Source: Pelomonas candidula (lineage in GTDB: Bacteria > Pseudomonadota > Gammaproteobacteria > Burkholderiales > Burkholderiaceae_C). Taken from it: a DNA stretch of 64,000 bases. Location: contig NZ_JBIGIC010000006.1 in NCBI RefSeq assembly GCF_043555985.1, forward strand, positions 1 to 64,000, read 5' to 3'. Below, piece by piece: positions 33,659 through 42,284 of this stretch. Each line of letters starts with the position of its first letter. Position 1 is the first letter of the stretch. Below the pieces are notes generated by a model. It made no database searches and was not told the DNA's origin. It was given only the letters and a program-made list of their open reading frames with translations. A program made the position numbers and the translations under genes.

Positions 33659-34747
33659 ATGAACGCACCGCAAGAAACCAATGCCGCGCCGAAGCCCGTC
33701 AAGAGTGGGCCACCCGTGCCGCTGCTGATCGTCGGCGCCATCCTGCTCATCGGCGGTATCGGCCTCGGTGGCCGCATGTGGTGGCGCAGCCAGCATGTCG
33801 TCGAGACGGACAACGCCTTCGTGGCCGGCCGCATCCACCCGGTCGCGACGCGCGTGGCCGGCGTCGTCACCGAGATGCACATGCAGGACAACGCCGTCGT
33901 GAAGGCCGGTGACGTGCTGCTGCGCCTGGACCCGGCCGATGCCGCCGTGCAGATCGAGCGCCTGAAGGCGCAGATCGCGCAGGCAGATGCCGCCATCGCG
34001 ACCAGCGGCGCACAGGTCGCCCAGGCCAAGGCGCAGGCCGCCGCGACGAACTCGCAGGTCGCCCAGGCAGAGAGCGTGCTGGCCCGCACCGAGCTGGACG
34101 CCAAGCGCAGCCAGGCGCTGTTCGGCGCCGAGCTGCGCGCGACGTCCAAGCAGGAGCTGGACGCCGCGCTGGCCGCGCGTGACGTGGCCCGCGCCGACGT
34201 CGCTGCCCGCAAGGCCAGCGCTGCGGCGGCCAAGGAAGCCGTTGCTGCCGCCGAGAGCGCCCGTCAGTCCGCCGCCGCACAGAAGGCCGCCACGCAGGCA
34301 CAGCTGAAGGACGCGCAGAACCAGCTCGGCTACGTCGAGGTCAAGGCTGCCAGCGACGGCCGCATCGGCAAGCGCACCGTTGAGGTGGGCCAGCGCGTGA
34401 CGGCTGGCCAGCAGCTGGCCGCCATCGTCGAGCCCGAGACCTGGATCGTCGCCAACTTCAAGGAGACCCAGCTCGCCAAGATGAAGCCGGGCCAGAAGGT
34501 GCACGTGAAGGTCGATGCCTTCCCTGGTCAGGAGCTCGAAGGCCACGTCGACAGCTTCGCCCCCGCCTCGGGCGCCAGCTTCGCGCTGCTGCCGCCGGAC
34601 AACGCGACCGGCAACTTCACGAAGATCGTCCAGCGCGTGCCGGTCAAGGTCGTGTTCGAGCCCGAGAGCCTGAAGGCGCTGGGCGAGCAGGCCAACCGCA
34701 TCGTGCCGGGGCTGTCCGTCCAGGTGGAAGTCAGCATCGCTGAATGA
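33659..34747 (+). CDS. emrA: EmrA/HlyD-type membrane fusion protein of a multidrug efflux pump
   Basis: A 362-aa periplasmic adaptor: cytoplasmic N-terminus, one membrane helix (about 22-42), a biotinyl-lipoyl half (TRVAGVVTEMHMQDNAVVKAGDVLLRLD), a long Ala-rich coiled-coil hairpin (about 95-220) and a beta-barrel domain (VEVGQRVTAGQQLAAIV, WIVANFKETQLAKMKPGQ). This is the EmrA layout that links an inner-membrane MFS pump to an outer-membrane channel. The ATG follows AAGGA. emrB begins 16 nt downstream. Confidence 0.93.
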   Translation: MNAPQETNAAPKPVKSGPPVPLLIVGAILLIGGIGLGGRMWWRSQHVVETDNAFVAGRIHPVATRVAGVVTEMHMQDNAVVKAGDVLLRLDPADAAVQIERLKAQIAQADAAIATSGAQVAQAKAQAAATNSQVAQAESVLARTELDAKRSQALFGAELRATSKQELDAALAARDVARADVAARKASAAAAKEAVAAAESARQSAAAQKAATQAQLKDAQNQLGYVEVKAASDGRIGKRTVEVGQRVTAGQQLAAIVEPETWIVANFKETQLAKMKPGQKVHVKVDAFPGQELEGHVDSFAPASGASFALLPPDNATGNFTKIVQRVPVKVVFEPESLKALGEQANRIVPGLSVQVEVSIAE

Positions 34748-34763
34748 GCCTCAAGGCACAGCC

Positions 34764-36347
34764 ATGGGCAACGAAAACTATCTACCCCCGCCGCCCGACC
34801 AGAAGGTCAGCGGCCGCACCTGGCTGGCCGTGCTGGCCAGCCTGCTGGGTGCGTTCATGGCGGTGCTGGACATCGCCATCACCAACTCGTCGTTGAAGGA
34901 CATCCTTGGCGCGCTATCGGCCACGCAGGAAGAGGGCTCCTGGATCTCCAGTGCCTACCTTGTCGCCGAGATCGTCGTCATCCCGCTCGCCGGTTTCCTG
35001 GCGATGGTGTTCTCCACACGCCGCTACCTGGTCGTCAACGTCGCGCTGTTCCTGATCTTCAGCACGCTGTGCGGCATGGCCTGGAGCCTGGAGTCCATGA
35101 TCGCCTTCCGTGCGGCCCAAGGCTTCACGGGTGGCGTGATGATTCCGATGGCGATGACGCTGGTCACGCGCAAGCTGCCGCTGAAGAAGCGGCCCATCGG
35201 CCTGGCGCTGTTCGGCATGACGGCCACGCTCGCGCCCACGCTGGGCCCGACCTTCGGCGGCTACCTGACCGAGCTGTACGGCTGGCCCAGCATCTTCTAC
35301 ATCAACTGGGTGCCGGGCGTGCTGCTGATGCTGGGTGTCTCCATCGGCCTGGACAAGGAGCCGATGAACCTCAAGCTGCTTCGCGACGTGGACTGGTGGG
35401 GCATCCTGTTCATGGCGCTGGGCCTCGGGTCGCTGACCGCGATGCTGGAGGAGGGGAATTCGAAGGACTGGTTCCAGAGCAACTTCATCATCACGGCAGC
35501 CACGCTGGCGATCGTGGGCCTCTACGGCTGGGCCTGGCGCGGGCTGACGCGCAAGAACACCTTCATCGACCTGCACATCCTCGGCCGCCCCAGCTTCCTG
35601 ATCGCCGGCGTCATCGCGTTCACGACCGGCATGGGCCTCTACGGCTCGGCCTTCATCCTGCCGCTGTACCTGGGCCAGATCGCCAACTACACGCCGATGC
35701 AGATCGGCCTGGTGATCATGTGGATGGGCCTGCCGCAGCTGTTCATCATGCCGTTCGCGGCCAAGCTGTCCACCAAGCTGGACAACCGCGTGATGATGAG
35801 CGTGGGCCTGATCCTGTTCGCGACGTCTTGCTTCATGAACACCCACATGAGCGCCGACACCGCCGGCCCCGAGCTGCTGGCCGCGCAGATCGTGCGCGCG
35901 CTGGGCCAGCCGATGATCATGATCACGCTGACCAACTTCGCGATCAACGGCATCCCGCCGCAGCTGCTGCCGAGCGCGTCGGGCATGTTCAACATGATGC
36001 GCAACCTCGGTGGCTCCGTCGGCATCGCGACGCTGGCCACGCTGCTGACGAACCGCGAGCACCTGCACAGCGCCCGCGTCGGCGAGGCCGTCAGCCTCTT
36101 CGATCCGGCCACGCAGGCGCGGCTGGATGCGATGACGCAGAACTTCGCCAGCAAGGGCATCGACCTCGCCGCGGCGCAGGACATGGCCATCAAGTCGCTC
36201 GACAACATCGTGCGCCGCGACAGCTTCGTCATGGCCTACAACGACGCCTTCCTCATCCTCGGCATCGCGCTCATCAGCTGCGTGGTCATCGTCTGGATGA
36301 GCAAGAAGGTGCTCGGCGGCGCCGGTGCGGCCGAAGCCGCTCACTGA
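34764..36347 (+). CDS. emrB: EmrB/QacA-type MFS drug transporter (DHA2, 14 TM)
   Basis: A 527-aa inner-membrane antiporter with about 14 hydrophobic segments. DHA2 motifs are visible: AVLDIAITNSSL in TM1 and GWPSIFYINWVPG after TM6. It should export hydrophobic drugs or organic acids in exchange for protons. With emrA upstream and nodT downstream it forms a complete tripartite pump. Substrates cannot be read from sequence. Confidence 0.93.
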   Translation: MGNENYLPPPPDQKVSGRTWLAVLASLLGAFMAVLDIAITNSSLKDILGALSATQEEGSWISSAYLVAEIVVIPLAGFLAMVFSTRRYLVVNVALFLIFSTLCGMAWSLESMIAFRAAQGFTGGVMIPMAMTLVTRKLPLKKRPIGLALFGMTATLAPTLGPTFGGYLTELYGWPSIFYINWVPGVLLMLGVSIGLDKEPMNLKLLRDVDWWGILFMALGLGSLTAMLEEGNSKDWFQSNFIITAATLAIVGLYGWAWRGLTRKNTFIDLHILGRPSFLIAGVIAFTTGMGLYGSAFILPLYLGQIANYTPMQIGLVIMWMGLPQLFIMPFAAKLSTKLDNRVMMSVGLILFATSCFMNTHMSADTAGPELLAAQIVRALGQPMIMITLTNFAINGIPPQLLPSASGMFNMMRNLGGSVGIATLATLLTNREHLHSARVGEAVSLFDPATQARLDAMTQNFASKGIDLAAAQDMAIKSLDNIVRRDSFVMAYNDAFLILGIALISCVVIVWMSKKVLGGAGAAEAAH

Positions 36348-36351
36348 TGGA

Positions 36352-36420
36352 CCACCCCGTAGCGCTTCGCGCCCCCCTCAAGGGGCGCAGCCAGTGGCCC
36401 GGCAAAGCCGGTTCCACGGC
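36352..36420. repeat. Intergenic palindromic repeat between emrB and nodT
   Basis: Two adjacent hairpins: GCGCCCC/GGGGCGC (36369-36375 with 36382-36388) and CCGGC-AAA-GCCGG (36399-36411), preceded by TAGCGCTTCGC. This composite looks like a dispersed Burkholderiales intergenic element and shares its general plan, but not its exact sequence, with the repeats at 8225 and 14484. It may reduce read-through into nodT. Confidence 0.6.
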
Positions 36421-36456
36421 TGCTGCTTGGAAATTCACTCCTGCTAGGAGATCGAG

Positions 36457-37875
36457 ATGAATGCAAAGTTTTCTTTGTCGCTGCTGTTGACGGCCGCGCT
36501 GGCCGCCTGCACGACCGTCGGCCCCAACTACCAGGCGCCCGCCGCCAACGCGCCCGCGGCCTACCGCGCCGCGGCCCCGGCGGCCGGCGCCGAGCTGCAG
36601 CGTGACTGGTGGTTGATGTTCAACGACGCCCAGCTCAACGCGCTGGAGGCGCAGGCGCTGCAGGCCAGCCCCACGCTGGCCGCCGCCGCCGCACGCATCG
36701 AACGTGCGCGTGCCGTGTTCGGCGCGACCAAGGCCGACGAGCTGCCGCGCCTGGACGTTGGCGGCAGCGTCACCAACCTGCGCACGTCGGCCAAGTCCGT
36801 CACGACGCCGGTGCTGGGCGGCCAGGCCATCGTGTTCGACGGCACGCAGACCGGCCTGCAGGCCTCGCTGGGCTGGGAGATCGACCTGTGGGGCCGCGTG
36901 AAGCGCGAGGCCGAAGGCGCCCAGGCCCAGCTGGACGCGTCCACGCTGGACGCCGCTGCCGCCCGCGTCGCGCTGACGGCCGACGTCGCCGCCGCCTACT
37001 GGCAATGGCGCGCGCTGGCCGATGAAGGCACCGCGCTGCAACGCCTGCGCGACAGCCGCGCCAACGCCTTCAAGGTCGCGCAGACGCGTTTCGACGCCGG
37101 CTCGTCCACGACGCAGGACCTGGAACGCGTGCGTGCCGAGCTGGCCTCGGCCGATGCCGACGTCGCCGACCTGCCGCGCCGCCAGTCGCTGGTGCTGAAC
37201 CAGCTCGCCGCGCTGACCGGCCAGGGCTCGGCTGACCTGAAGCTGCAGGCCTCCGCGCAATCCCCGCTGACGACACCCCCCGCCATCCGCGCCGGCCTGC
37301 CGTCCGAGCTGCTGCAACGCCGCCCGGACCTGGCCCAAAGCCTCGCGCAGCTGCACGCAGCCACGGCCCAGGTCGGCATCGCCGAAGCGGCCTTCTACCC
37401 GTCCATCCGCCTGACCGGCAGCTTCGGCTACCAGAGCAAGGAATTGGGCGACCTGCTCTCTGCGCCGGCTCGCCTCTACAACGTCGGCCCCAGCATCTCG
37501 CTGCCGATCTTCGAGGGCGGCCGGAACAAGGCCAACCTGGCGGGCGCCAAGGCGCAGGTCGACGAAAGCCTCGCTGCCTTCCGCGGCCGCATGCTGCAGG
37601 CGCTGCGCGAGGTGGACGACGCGCTGGCCGAACTGCAGGGCCGCGCGGCCGTGGTGGAGGCTCAGAACCAGACGCTGGCCTCGGCCAGCCAGGCGCTGAC
37701 CGTCGCCAAGAGCCGCTACGACAAGGGTGCCGTGAGCTACCTCGACGTGACCGAGGCCGAGCGCACGCCGCTGGCGACCGAGCGCGCGCTGGCGCAGCTG
37801 CGCGGCGCGCAGTGGGCGGCGACGGCGCAGCTCGTCAAGGCGCTGGGCGGCGGCTGGGCGACGCCGGGCGGCTGA
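36457..37875 (+). CDS. NodT-family outer membrane efflux lipoprotein
   Basis: A 472-aa TolC-type outer-membrane factor. The lipobox ends LAAC with Cys18 as lipidation site. Two outer-membrane-efflux repeats follow, with NodT landmarks (VGPNYQAP, WWLMFNDAQLNALEAQAL, ASLGWEIDLWG, RRPDLAQS, GPSISLPIFEGGR). It forms the trimeric channel for the EmrAB pump upstream. The ATG follows AGGAG. A pair of hairpins in the 109-bp gap from emrB may tune its level. Confidence 0.92.
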   Translation: MNAKFSLSLLLTAALAACTTVGPNYQAPAANAPAAYRAAAPAAGAELQRDWWLMFNDAQLNALEAQALQASPTLAAAAARIERARAVFGATKADELPRLDVGGSVTNLRTSAKSVTTPVLGGQAIVFDGTQTGLQASLGWEIDLWGRVKREAEGAQAQLDASTLDAAAARVALTADVAAAYWQWRALADEGTALQRLRDSRANAFKVAQTRFDAGSSTTQDLERVRAELASADADVADLPRRQSLVLNQLAALTGQGSADLKLQASAQSPLTTPPAIRAGLPSELLQRRPDLAQSLAQLHAATAQVGIAEAAFYPSIRLTGSFGYQSKELGDLLSAPARLYNVGPSISLPIFEGGRNKANLAGAKAQVDESLAAFRGRMLQALREVDDALAELQGRAAVVEAQNQTLASASQALTVAKSRYDKGAVSYLDVTEAERTPLATERALAQLRGAQWAATAQLVKALGGGWATPGG

Positions 37876-37916
37876 CGTCCACAATCGGAGCCTCGTCGCA
37901 CGACATGAGGCTCCCG

Positions 37917-38435
37917 ATGAACGCTGAGAACCTGCGCGCAGCCCAGGCGCCGCTGAAGGACCGCTACCGGGAAGACCCGTCGGCGGCGCTCATCACGCTG
38001 CGTGCGCAGGGACGCCTGGGCGAGAACGTGAGCTGCCGCCTCGAGACCGGCAAGGCGCTGGTGACTGCCGGCCTTCACCCTGCCACCGGTGGTAGCGGCG
38101 TGGCCGCCTGTTCCGGCGACATGCTGCTCGAAGCCCTGGTGGCCTGCGCCGGCGTGACGCTGAACGCGGTGGCGACGGCGCTCGGCATCGAGCTGCGGGA
38201 CGCCCGGATCGAGGCCGAGGGCGACCTCGACTTCCGCGGCACGCTGGGCCTGTCCAAGGACGTGCCGGTCGGCCTCCAGACCATTCGGTTGCGCTTCATT
38301 CTCGACACCGACGCGTCGGAGGAGCAACTCGCAACGCTGCTGCGCCTGACCGAGCGTTACTGCGTCGTGTTCCAGACGCTGGCGAATCCGCCGCGTCTGG
38401 AAGTCAGCCGGCAGGGGGCCGCGACGGAGCGTTGA
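37917..38435 (+). CDS. OsmC family protein
   Basis: A 172-aa OsmC-fold protein. Cys residues typical of the family are present (CSGDMLLEALVACAGVTLNAVA and ERYCVVFQTL), suggesting thiol peroxidase-like chemistry, but it is distinct from the Ohr at 1932. Start ATG 37917 follows GAGG by six nt; ATG 37905 is an alternative. It sits 41 nt after nodT and converges on waaA. Its physiological substrate is unknown. Confidence 0.82.
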   Translation: MNAENLRAAQAPLKDRYREDPSAALITLRAQGRLGENVSCRLETGKALVTAGLHPATGGSGVAACSGDMLLEALVACAGVTLNAVATALGIELRDARIEAEGDLDFRGTLGLSKDVPVGLQTIRLRFILDTDASEEQLATLLRLTERYCVVFQTLANPPRLEVSRQGAATER

Positions 38436-38468
38436 CGCCTCCGTGAAGGCGGCACGTTTCGTGAACGA

Positions 38469-39728
38469 CTACAGCAGCGCCTTGGCCATTCGTGCTGCAG
38501 CGCCGCGGTGCGCGGACGAGAAGGAGAGGGCGTTGCGGCTCATCGCTTCGCGGGCTGGTGCGTCGGCGCACAAGGCCAGGCCCCGCGTGACGGCGTTGCC
38601 CATGGATGCGCAGCGCTCGGCGGCACCCGCCGCCAGCGACAGCTCGGTCGCCTCGGCGAAGTTGAACGTGTGCGGCCCCGCCAGCACCGGGCAGCCGCAG
38701 GCCGCCGCTTCGATGAGGTTCTGGCCACCCAGCGGCTCGAAGCTGCCGCCCAGCAGTGCGACGCTGGCGAGGCCGTAGTACAGCGGCATCTCACGCATCG
38801 AGTCGCCCAGCCAGACGTCCGCCTGCAGGGCCTCGACGGGCGGCTCGTCACCCCAGCCGCTGCGACGCGCGAGCGTGAAGCCGGCGCTGGTGATCAGCGC
38901 GGCGATCTCGTCGAAGCGCTGTGGGTGGCGCGGCACGATGGCGAGCAGCGGGCGCGGCGCCGGCCACTTCGTCCATTCGGCCAGCAGCGCGGCTTCCTCG
39001 CCTTCACGGCTGACGGCCAACATCAGCACCGGTCGGCCGATCTGCTTCGCCCAGGCCTGGCCGCGGGCGATCAGCGCCGGGTCCATCGCGATGTCGTACT
39101 TCAGGTTGCCGGCGACCTCGACGCGCGCCGTGCCCATCTCGCGGATGCGCTGCGCGTCGGCCTCGGTCTGCGCCAGCGCCAACGTCATGCGGCGCGCGGC
39201 GGGGCGCAGCAGCGCGCCGAACCGCTGCCCCTGGCGCAGGCTCCTGGCCGACAGCCGCGCGTTGGCGAGCACCATCGGCACACCGGCCCGCTCGGCCTCG
39301 CGCTGCAGCGTGGGCCAGACCTCGGTCTCCATCAGCACGCCGAGGCGGGGTTGCCAGTGGCGCAGGAAGCGGCGCACGGCGCCGGGCGTGTCGTAGGGCA
39401 GCCAGGCCTGCGCATCACCGTCCTTCAACAGCGCCTCGCCGGCTTCGCGGCCGGTGGCGGTGGAGTGGGTCAGCAGGATCTTCACGCCCGGCTCGCGCTC
39501 GCGCAGCGCGGTGATGAGCGCGCTGGCTGCGCGCGTCTCGCCGAGCGACACGGCGTGGACAAACAGCCGGCCGGGCTGGGTCTTGCCACGGTAGAAGCCC
39601 AGCCGCTCGCCGAGCGCGTGCCGGTACAGCGCTTCCTTTGCACCGCGGCGCCAGAGCCGCAGCAGGTACAAGGGCGCCAGCAGCCGCAGCGCGGCCGCGT
39701 AGAGGGCCAGCGCCAGGCCCTCAGGCAT
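38469..39728 (-). CDS. waaA: 3-deoxy-D-manno-octulosonic acid (Kdo) transferase WaaA
   Basis: A 419-aa GT30 glycosyltransferase that adds Kdo to lipid A precursor at the inner-membrane face. An N-terminal membrane helix (about 4-24) is followed by FVHAVSLGETRAA, with the catalytic glutamate, and by HSTATGREAG and LMETEVWPTL. The C-terminal nucleotide-binding half has VPRHPQRFDEI, GDSMREMPLYYGLA and GGSFEPLGGQNLIEAAACG. Its ATG overlaps the stop of the upstream TPR gene (TGATG). Confidence 0.95.
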   Translation of the reverse strand: MPEGLALALYAAALRLLAPLYLLRLWRRGAKEALYRHALGERLGFYRGKTQPGRLFVHAVSLGETRAASALITALREREPGVKILLTHSTATGREAGEALLKDGDAQAWLPYDTPGAVRRFLRHWQPRLGVLMETEVWPTLQREAERAGVPMVLANARLSARSLRQGQRFGALLRPAARRMTLALAQTEADAQRIREMGTARVEVAGNLKYDIAMDPALIARGQAWAKQIGRPVLMLAVSREGEEAALLAEWTKWPAPRPLLAIVPRHPQRFDEIAALITSAGFTLARRSGWGDEPPVEALQADVWLGDSMREMPLYYGLASVALLGGSFEPLGGQNLIEAAACGCPVLAGPHTFNFAEATELSLAAGAAERCASMGNAVTRGLALCADAPAREAMSRNALSFSSAHRGAAARMAKALL

Positions 39729-40483
39729 CAGCCACCTTTGCGCGCCAGTTCATGCGCAGCACGCAGACGGCGCATGACGGGCTCGTTGAGCTGGCGGCTG
39801 ACCTTGTTCCACTGGTTGACCTGCCGGTCGATGTCCGTCTGCAGCCGCGCGGCTGTGGCGGCGTCACCGGTGGCGAGTGCCCAGATCGAGAACTCGGCGT
39901 TGGCCTCGAAGCTGCCGAAGCGGCGCACGGCCTCCTCGAAGCTCTCGCGCGCCTCGGCATTGCGTGAGGTACCGCCGTAGCAGCGGGCCAGCAGCAGCAA
40001 GACCTGGTCCGGGCGGAACTCGGGCCTCTCGGCCTTCAGCGCCTGCAGATGGGGCAGGGCGGCGGCGTAGCGCTGGCATTCGACATAGGCCCGCGCGGCG
40101 CCGAAGCGCAGGTCCGGGTCGCTGGCGAACGGCCCCTTGAGCGCGCCTTCGTAGAGCTGGGCAGCCTCCTGCGCTTCACCGTTGTTCAGCAGCGCCTCGG
40201 CCAGGCGCATCTGGTTCTGGGCCGATGGCGACACATCGAAGGCGGCACGCGCCTCGCGCTCGTCGCGGCCCGGGTCCATCGCACGGGCGGCGGCGGAAAC
40301 GGCCCGGCGCGCGCCGTGGTCCAGCCTCGAGTTGGGCAGGTAGACGGCGAAGAAATACACGACGCTGCCCAGCAGCGGGAAGGCGAACAGGATGAAGAGC
40401 CAGTACAGCTGCTGGCCGCTGCGCACGACATGGACCGCGCACAGCAGCGCGATCAGGATGTGCAGGCCTCCGATGAATGGCAT
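39728..40483 (-). CDS. Membrane-anchored TPR-repeat protein
   Basis: A 251-aa protein with two N-terminal membrane helices (about 5-22 and 27-48; YWLFILFAFPLLGSVVYFFAVYLP resembles the PLDc_N small-membrane domain) followed by TPR-like helices (about 85-230: NQMRLAEALLNNGEAQEAAQLYEGAL). It is translationally coupled to waaA, suggesting a role in envelope assembly, but the function is unknown. Confidence 0.75.
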   Translation of the reverse strand: MPFIGGLHILIALLCAVHVVRSGQQLYWLFILFAFPLLGSVVYFFAVYLPNSRLDHGARRAVSAAARAMDPGRDEREARAAFDVSPSAQNQMRLAEALLNNGEAQEAAQLYEGALKGPFASDPDLRFGAARAYVECQRYAAALPHLQALKAERPEFRPDQVLLLLARCYGGTSRNAEARESFEEAVRRFGSFEANAEFSIWALATGDAATAARLQTDIDRQVNQWNKVSRQLNEPVMRRLRAAHELARKGG

Positions 40484-40528
40484 GTCGAACTCCCTTAATC
40501 AAAAAGAGCGGCTCTGCGGCCGCCTGCC

Positions 40529-40744
40529 TTACCCCAACCAGCCACTGCGCGGGGCTGGCTTGGACTTGGTTCCCTTCGGCCACAGCGCGTACAGCAGCGG
40601 CCCGCCCAGTGGCATGCAGAAAAACACTACGAACCAGAGGCGGGGCTGGTTGTTGCGCAGCACATGGCCGATGGCCAGCAATGCAAGGGTGACATAGAGC
40701 GCCAAAATTCCCAGTACCGTCAGGATGAAGCCGACGTCACCCAT
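40529..40744 (-). CDS. Small membrane protein, PLDc_N-like
   Basis: A 71-aa protein with two membrane helices (about 5-27 and 34-55). The second half, LWFVVFFCMPLGGPLLYALWP, resembles the N-terminal region of cardiolipin synthases and the TPR protein next to it. It lies 7 nt downstream of algC and 45 nt upstream of the TPR gene on the same strand, so all four probably form an operon ending in waaA. Function unknown. Confidence 0.6.
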   Translation of the reverse strand: MGDVGFILTVLGILALYVTLALLAIGHVLRNNQPRLWFVVFFCMPLGGPLLYALWPKGTKSKPAPRSGWLG

Positions 40745-40751
40745 GGCGCGC

Positions 40752-42149
40752 TCAGTGCCCCGCGGCGAAAGTCGCGTCGGGCTTCACGCGTTTGAGTTGC
40801 GCCAGCACGTCGTGCTGGATGCGGTCCAGCGCCTCGGGCGTGTGGCCTTCAAAGCGCAGCACCAGCACCGGCGTCGTGTTGGACGGGCGGATCAGGCCGA
40901 AGCCGTCGGCGTACTCGAAGCGCATGCCGTCGATGGTGTTGATCTCCAGCACGCCGGGCAGGTCGGCCGCCGTGACCAGTTCCTTCAGCTTCTTCACCAC
41001 GTCGTGGTGCTCGCCTTCGGCGCAGGGCACGTTGATCTCGGGCGTGTTGAAGCTGTTGGGCAGGCCCTTGAGCGTGGCGCTGGGGTCGGCGTCGCGGCTG
41101 AGGATCTCCAGCATGCGGCCGGCCGTGTACATCGCGTCGTCGAAGCCGTACCAGCGTTCGCTGAAGAAGATGTGGCCCGACAGCTCGCCGGCCAGCGGCG
41201 CGCCGGTTTCCTTCAGCTTGGCCTTGGCCAGCGAGTGGCCGGTCATCCACATCAGCGGCTTGCCGCCGTGCTCCCTGATCCACGGCGCCAGGCGCTGCGT
41301 GCACTTCACGTCGAAGATGATCTCGGCGCCGGGGTTGCGCTTCAGGATGTCGGCGGCCAGCAGCATGATCTGACGGTCCGGCATGATCATCTCGCCGTCC
41401 TTGGTGACGATGCCGAGGCGGTCGCCGTCGCCGTCGAAAGCCAGGCCCAGCTCGGCGTCGCAGGCGTGGACGATCTTCTTCAGGTCTTCCAGGTTCTCGG
41501 GGCGCGAGGGATCGGGATGGTGGTTGGGGAAGTCGCCGTCCACCTTGGAGTAGATGTCGACGACCTCGCAGCCCAGCGCGCGCAGGATGGCCGGTGCCGA
41601 GGCGCCCGGGATGCCGTTGCCGCTGTCGACGACGATCTTCATCGGGCGGGCCAGCTTGCAATCCTTGACGATGCGGGCGGCGTACTCGGGCACGATGTCC
41701 ATCTGACCGACGCGGCCGGTGCCGGTCGCGTAGTCCTCAGCCTCGATGCGGCGCTTCAGACCCTGGATCTGCTCGCCGTAGACGGCGGCGCCCTTGAGCA
41801 CCATCTTGAAGCCGTTGTAGTCCTTGGGGTTGTGGCTGCCGGTGACCTGGATGCCCGAGTTGCAGCCATGCTTGCCGCGCGTGGCGGCTACGTAATAGAG
41901 CATGGGCGTCGTCACGGCACCGATGTCGACGACGTCCAGCCCGGTGGACTGGATGCCACGCACCAAAGCGGCGACCAGACCGGGGCCCGACAGGCGGCCA
42001 TCGCGGCCCACGGCCACGGCTTTTTCGCCCAGCGCCTTGGCCTCGGTGCCGAAGGCACGGCCCAAGTGCTCGGCGAGTTCCTCGTTCAAGGTCTGGCCGA
42101 CGACGCCGCGGATGTCATAGGCCTTGAAGATGGAAGCGTGAACCTGCAT
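40752..42149 (-). CDS. algC: Phosphomannomutase/phosphoglucomutase AlgC
   Basis: A 465-aa alpha-D-phosphohexomutase that interconverts mannose-6-P/mannose-1-P and glucose-6-P/glucose-1-P for LPS and exopolysaccharide. The phosphoserine loop VTGSHNPKDYNG, the metal loop AFDGDGDRLG, the sugar loop GELSGHIFF and the C-terminal phosphate-binding RPSNTTPVLVLRFE are all present. The start MQVHASIFKAYDIRG follows AGAGGG. It diverges from a LytS/AlgZ-like sensor kinase, an arrangement suggesting control of polysaccharide output. Confidence 0.93.
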   Translation of the reverse strand: MQVHASIFKAYDIRGVVGQTLNEELAEHLGRAFGTEAKALGEKAVAVGRDGRLSGPGLVAALVRGIQSTGLDVVDIGAVTTPMLYYVAATRGKHGCNSGIQVTGSHNPKDYNGFKMVLKGAAVYGEQIQGLKRRIEAEDYATGTGRVGQMDIVPEYAARIVKDCKLARPMKIVVDSGNGIPGASAPAILRALGCEVVDIYSKVDGDFPNHHPDPSRPENLEDLKKIVHACDAELGLAFDGDGDRLGIVTKDGEMIMPDRQIMLLAADILKRNPGAEIIFDVKCTQRLAPWIREHGGKPLMWMTGHSLAKAKLKETGAPLAGELSGHIFFSERWYGFDDAMYTAGRMLEILSRDADPSATLKGLPNSFNTPEINVPCAEGEHHDVVKKLKELVTAADLPGVLEINTIDGMRFEYADGFGLIRPSNTTPVLVLRFEGHTPEALDRIQHDVLAQLKRVKPDATFAAGH

Positions 42150-42284
42150 GAATGCCCTCTGAAAGCTGGGTTTTGAATCGCGGCGGATTGTAGGCACGCC
42201 CTCGTGACGCCATCCGTCGCGCCGGTTGTCGATTCGTCACTCATGCAAGGGGCATGCCGCGGCGGCTTCCTACACTCCCGCCCC

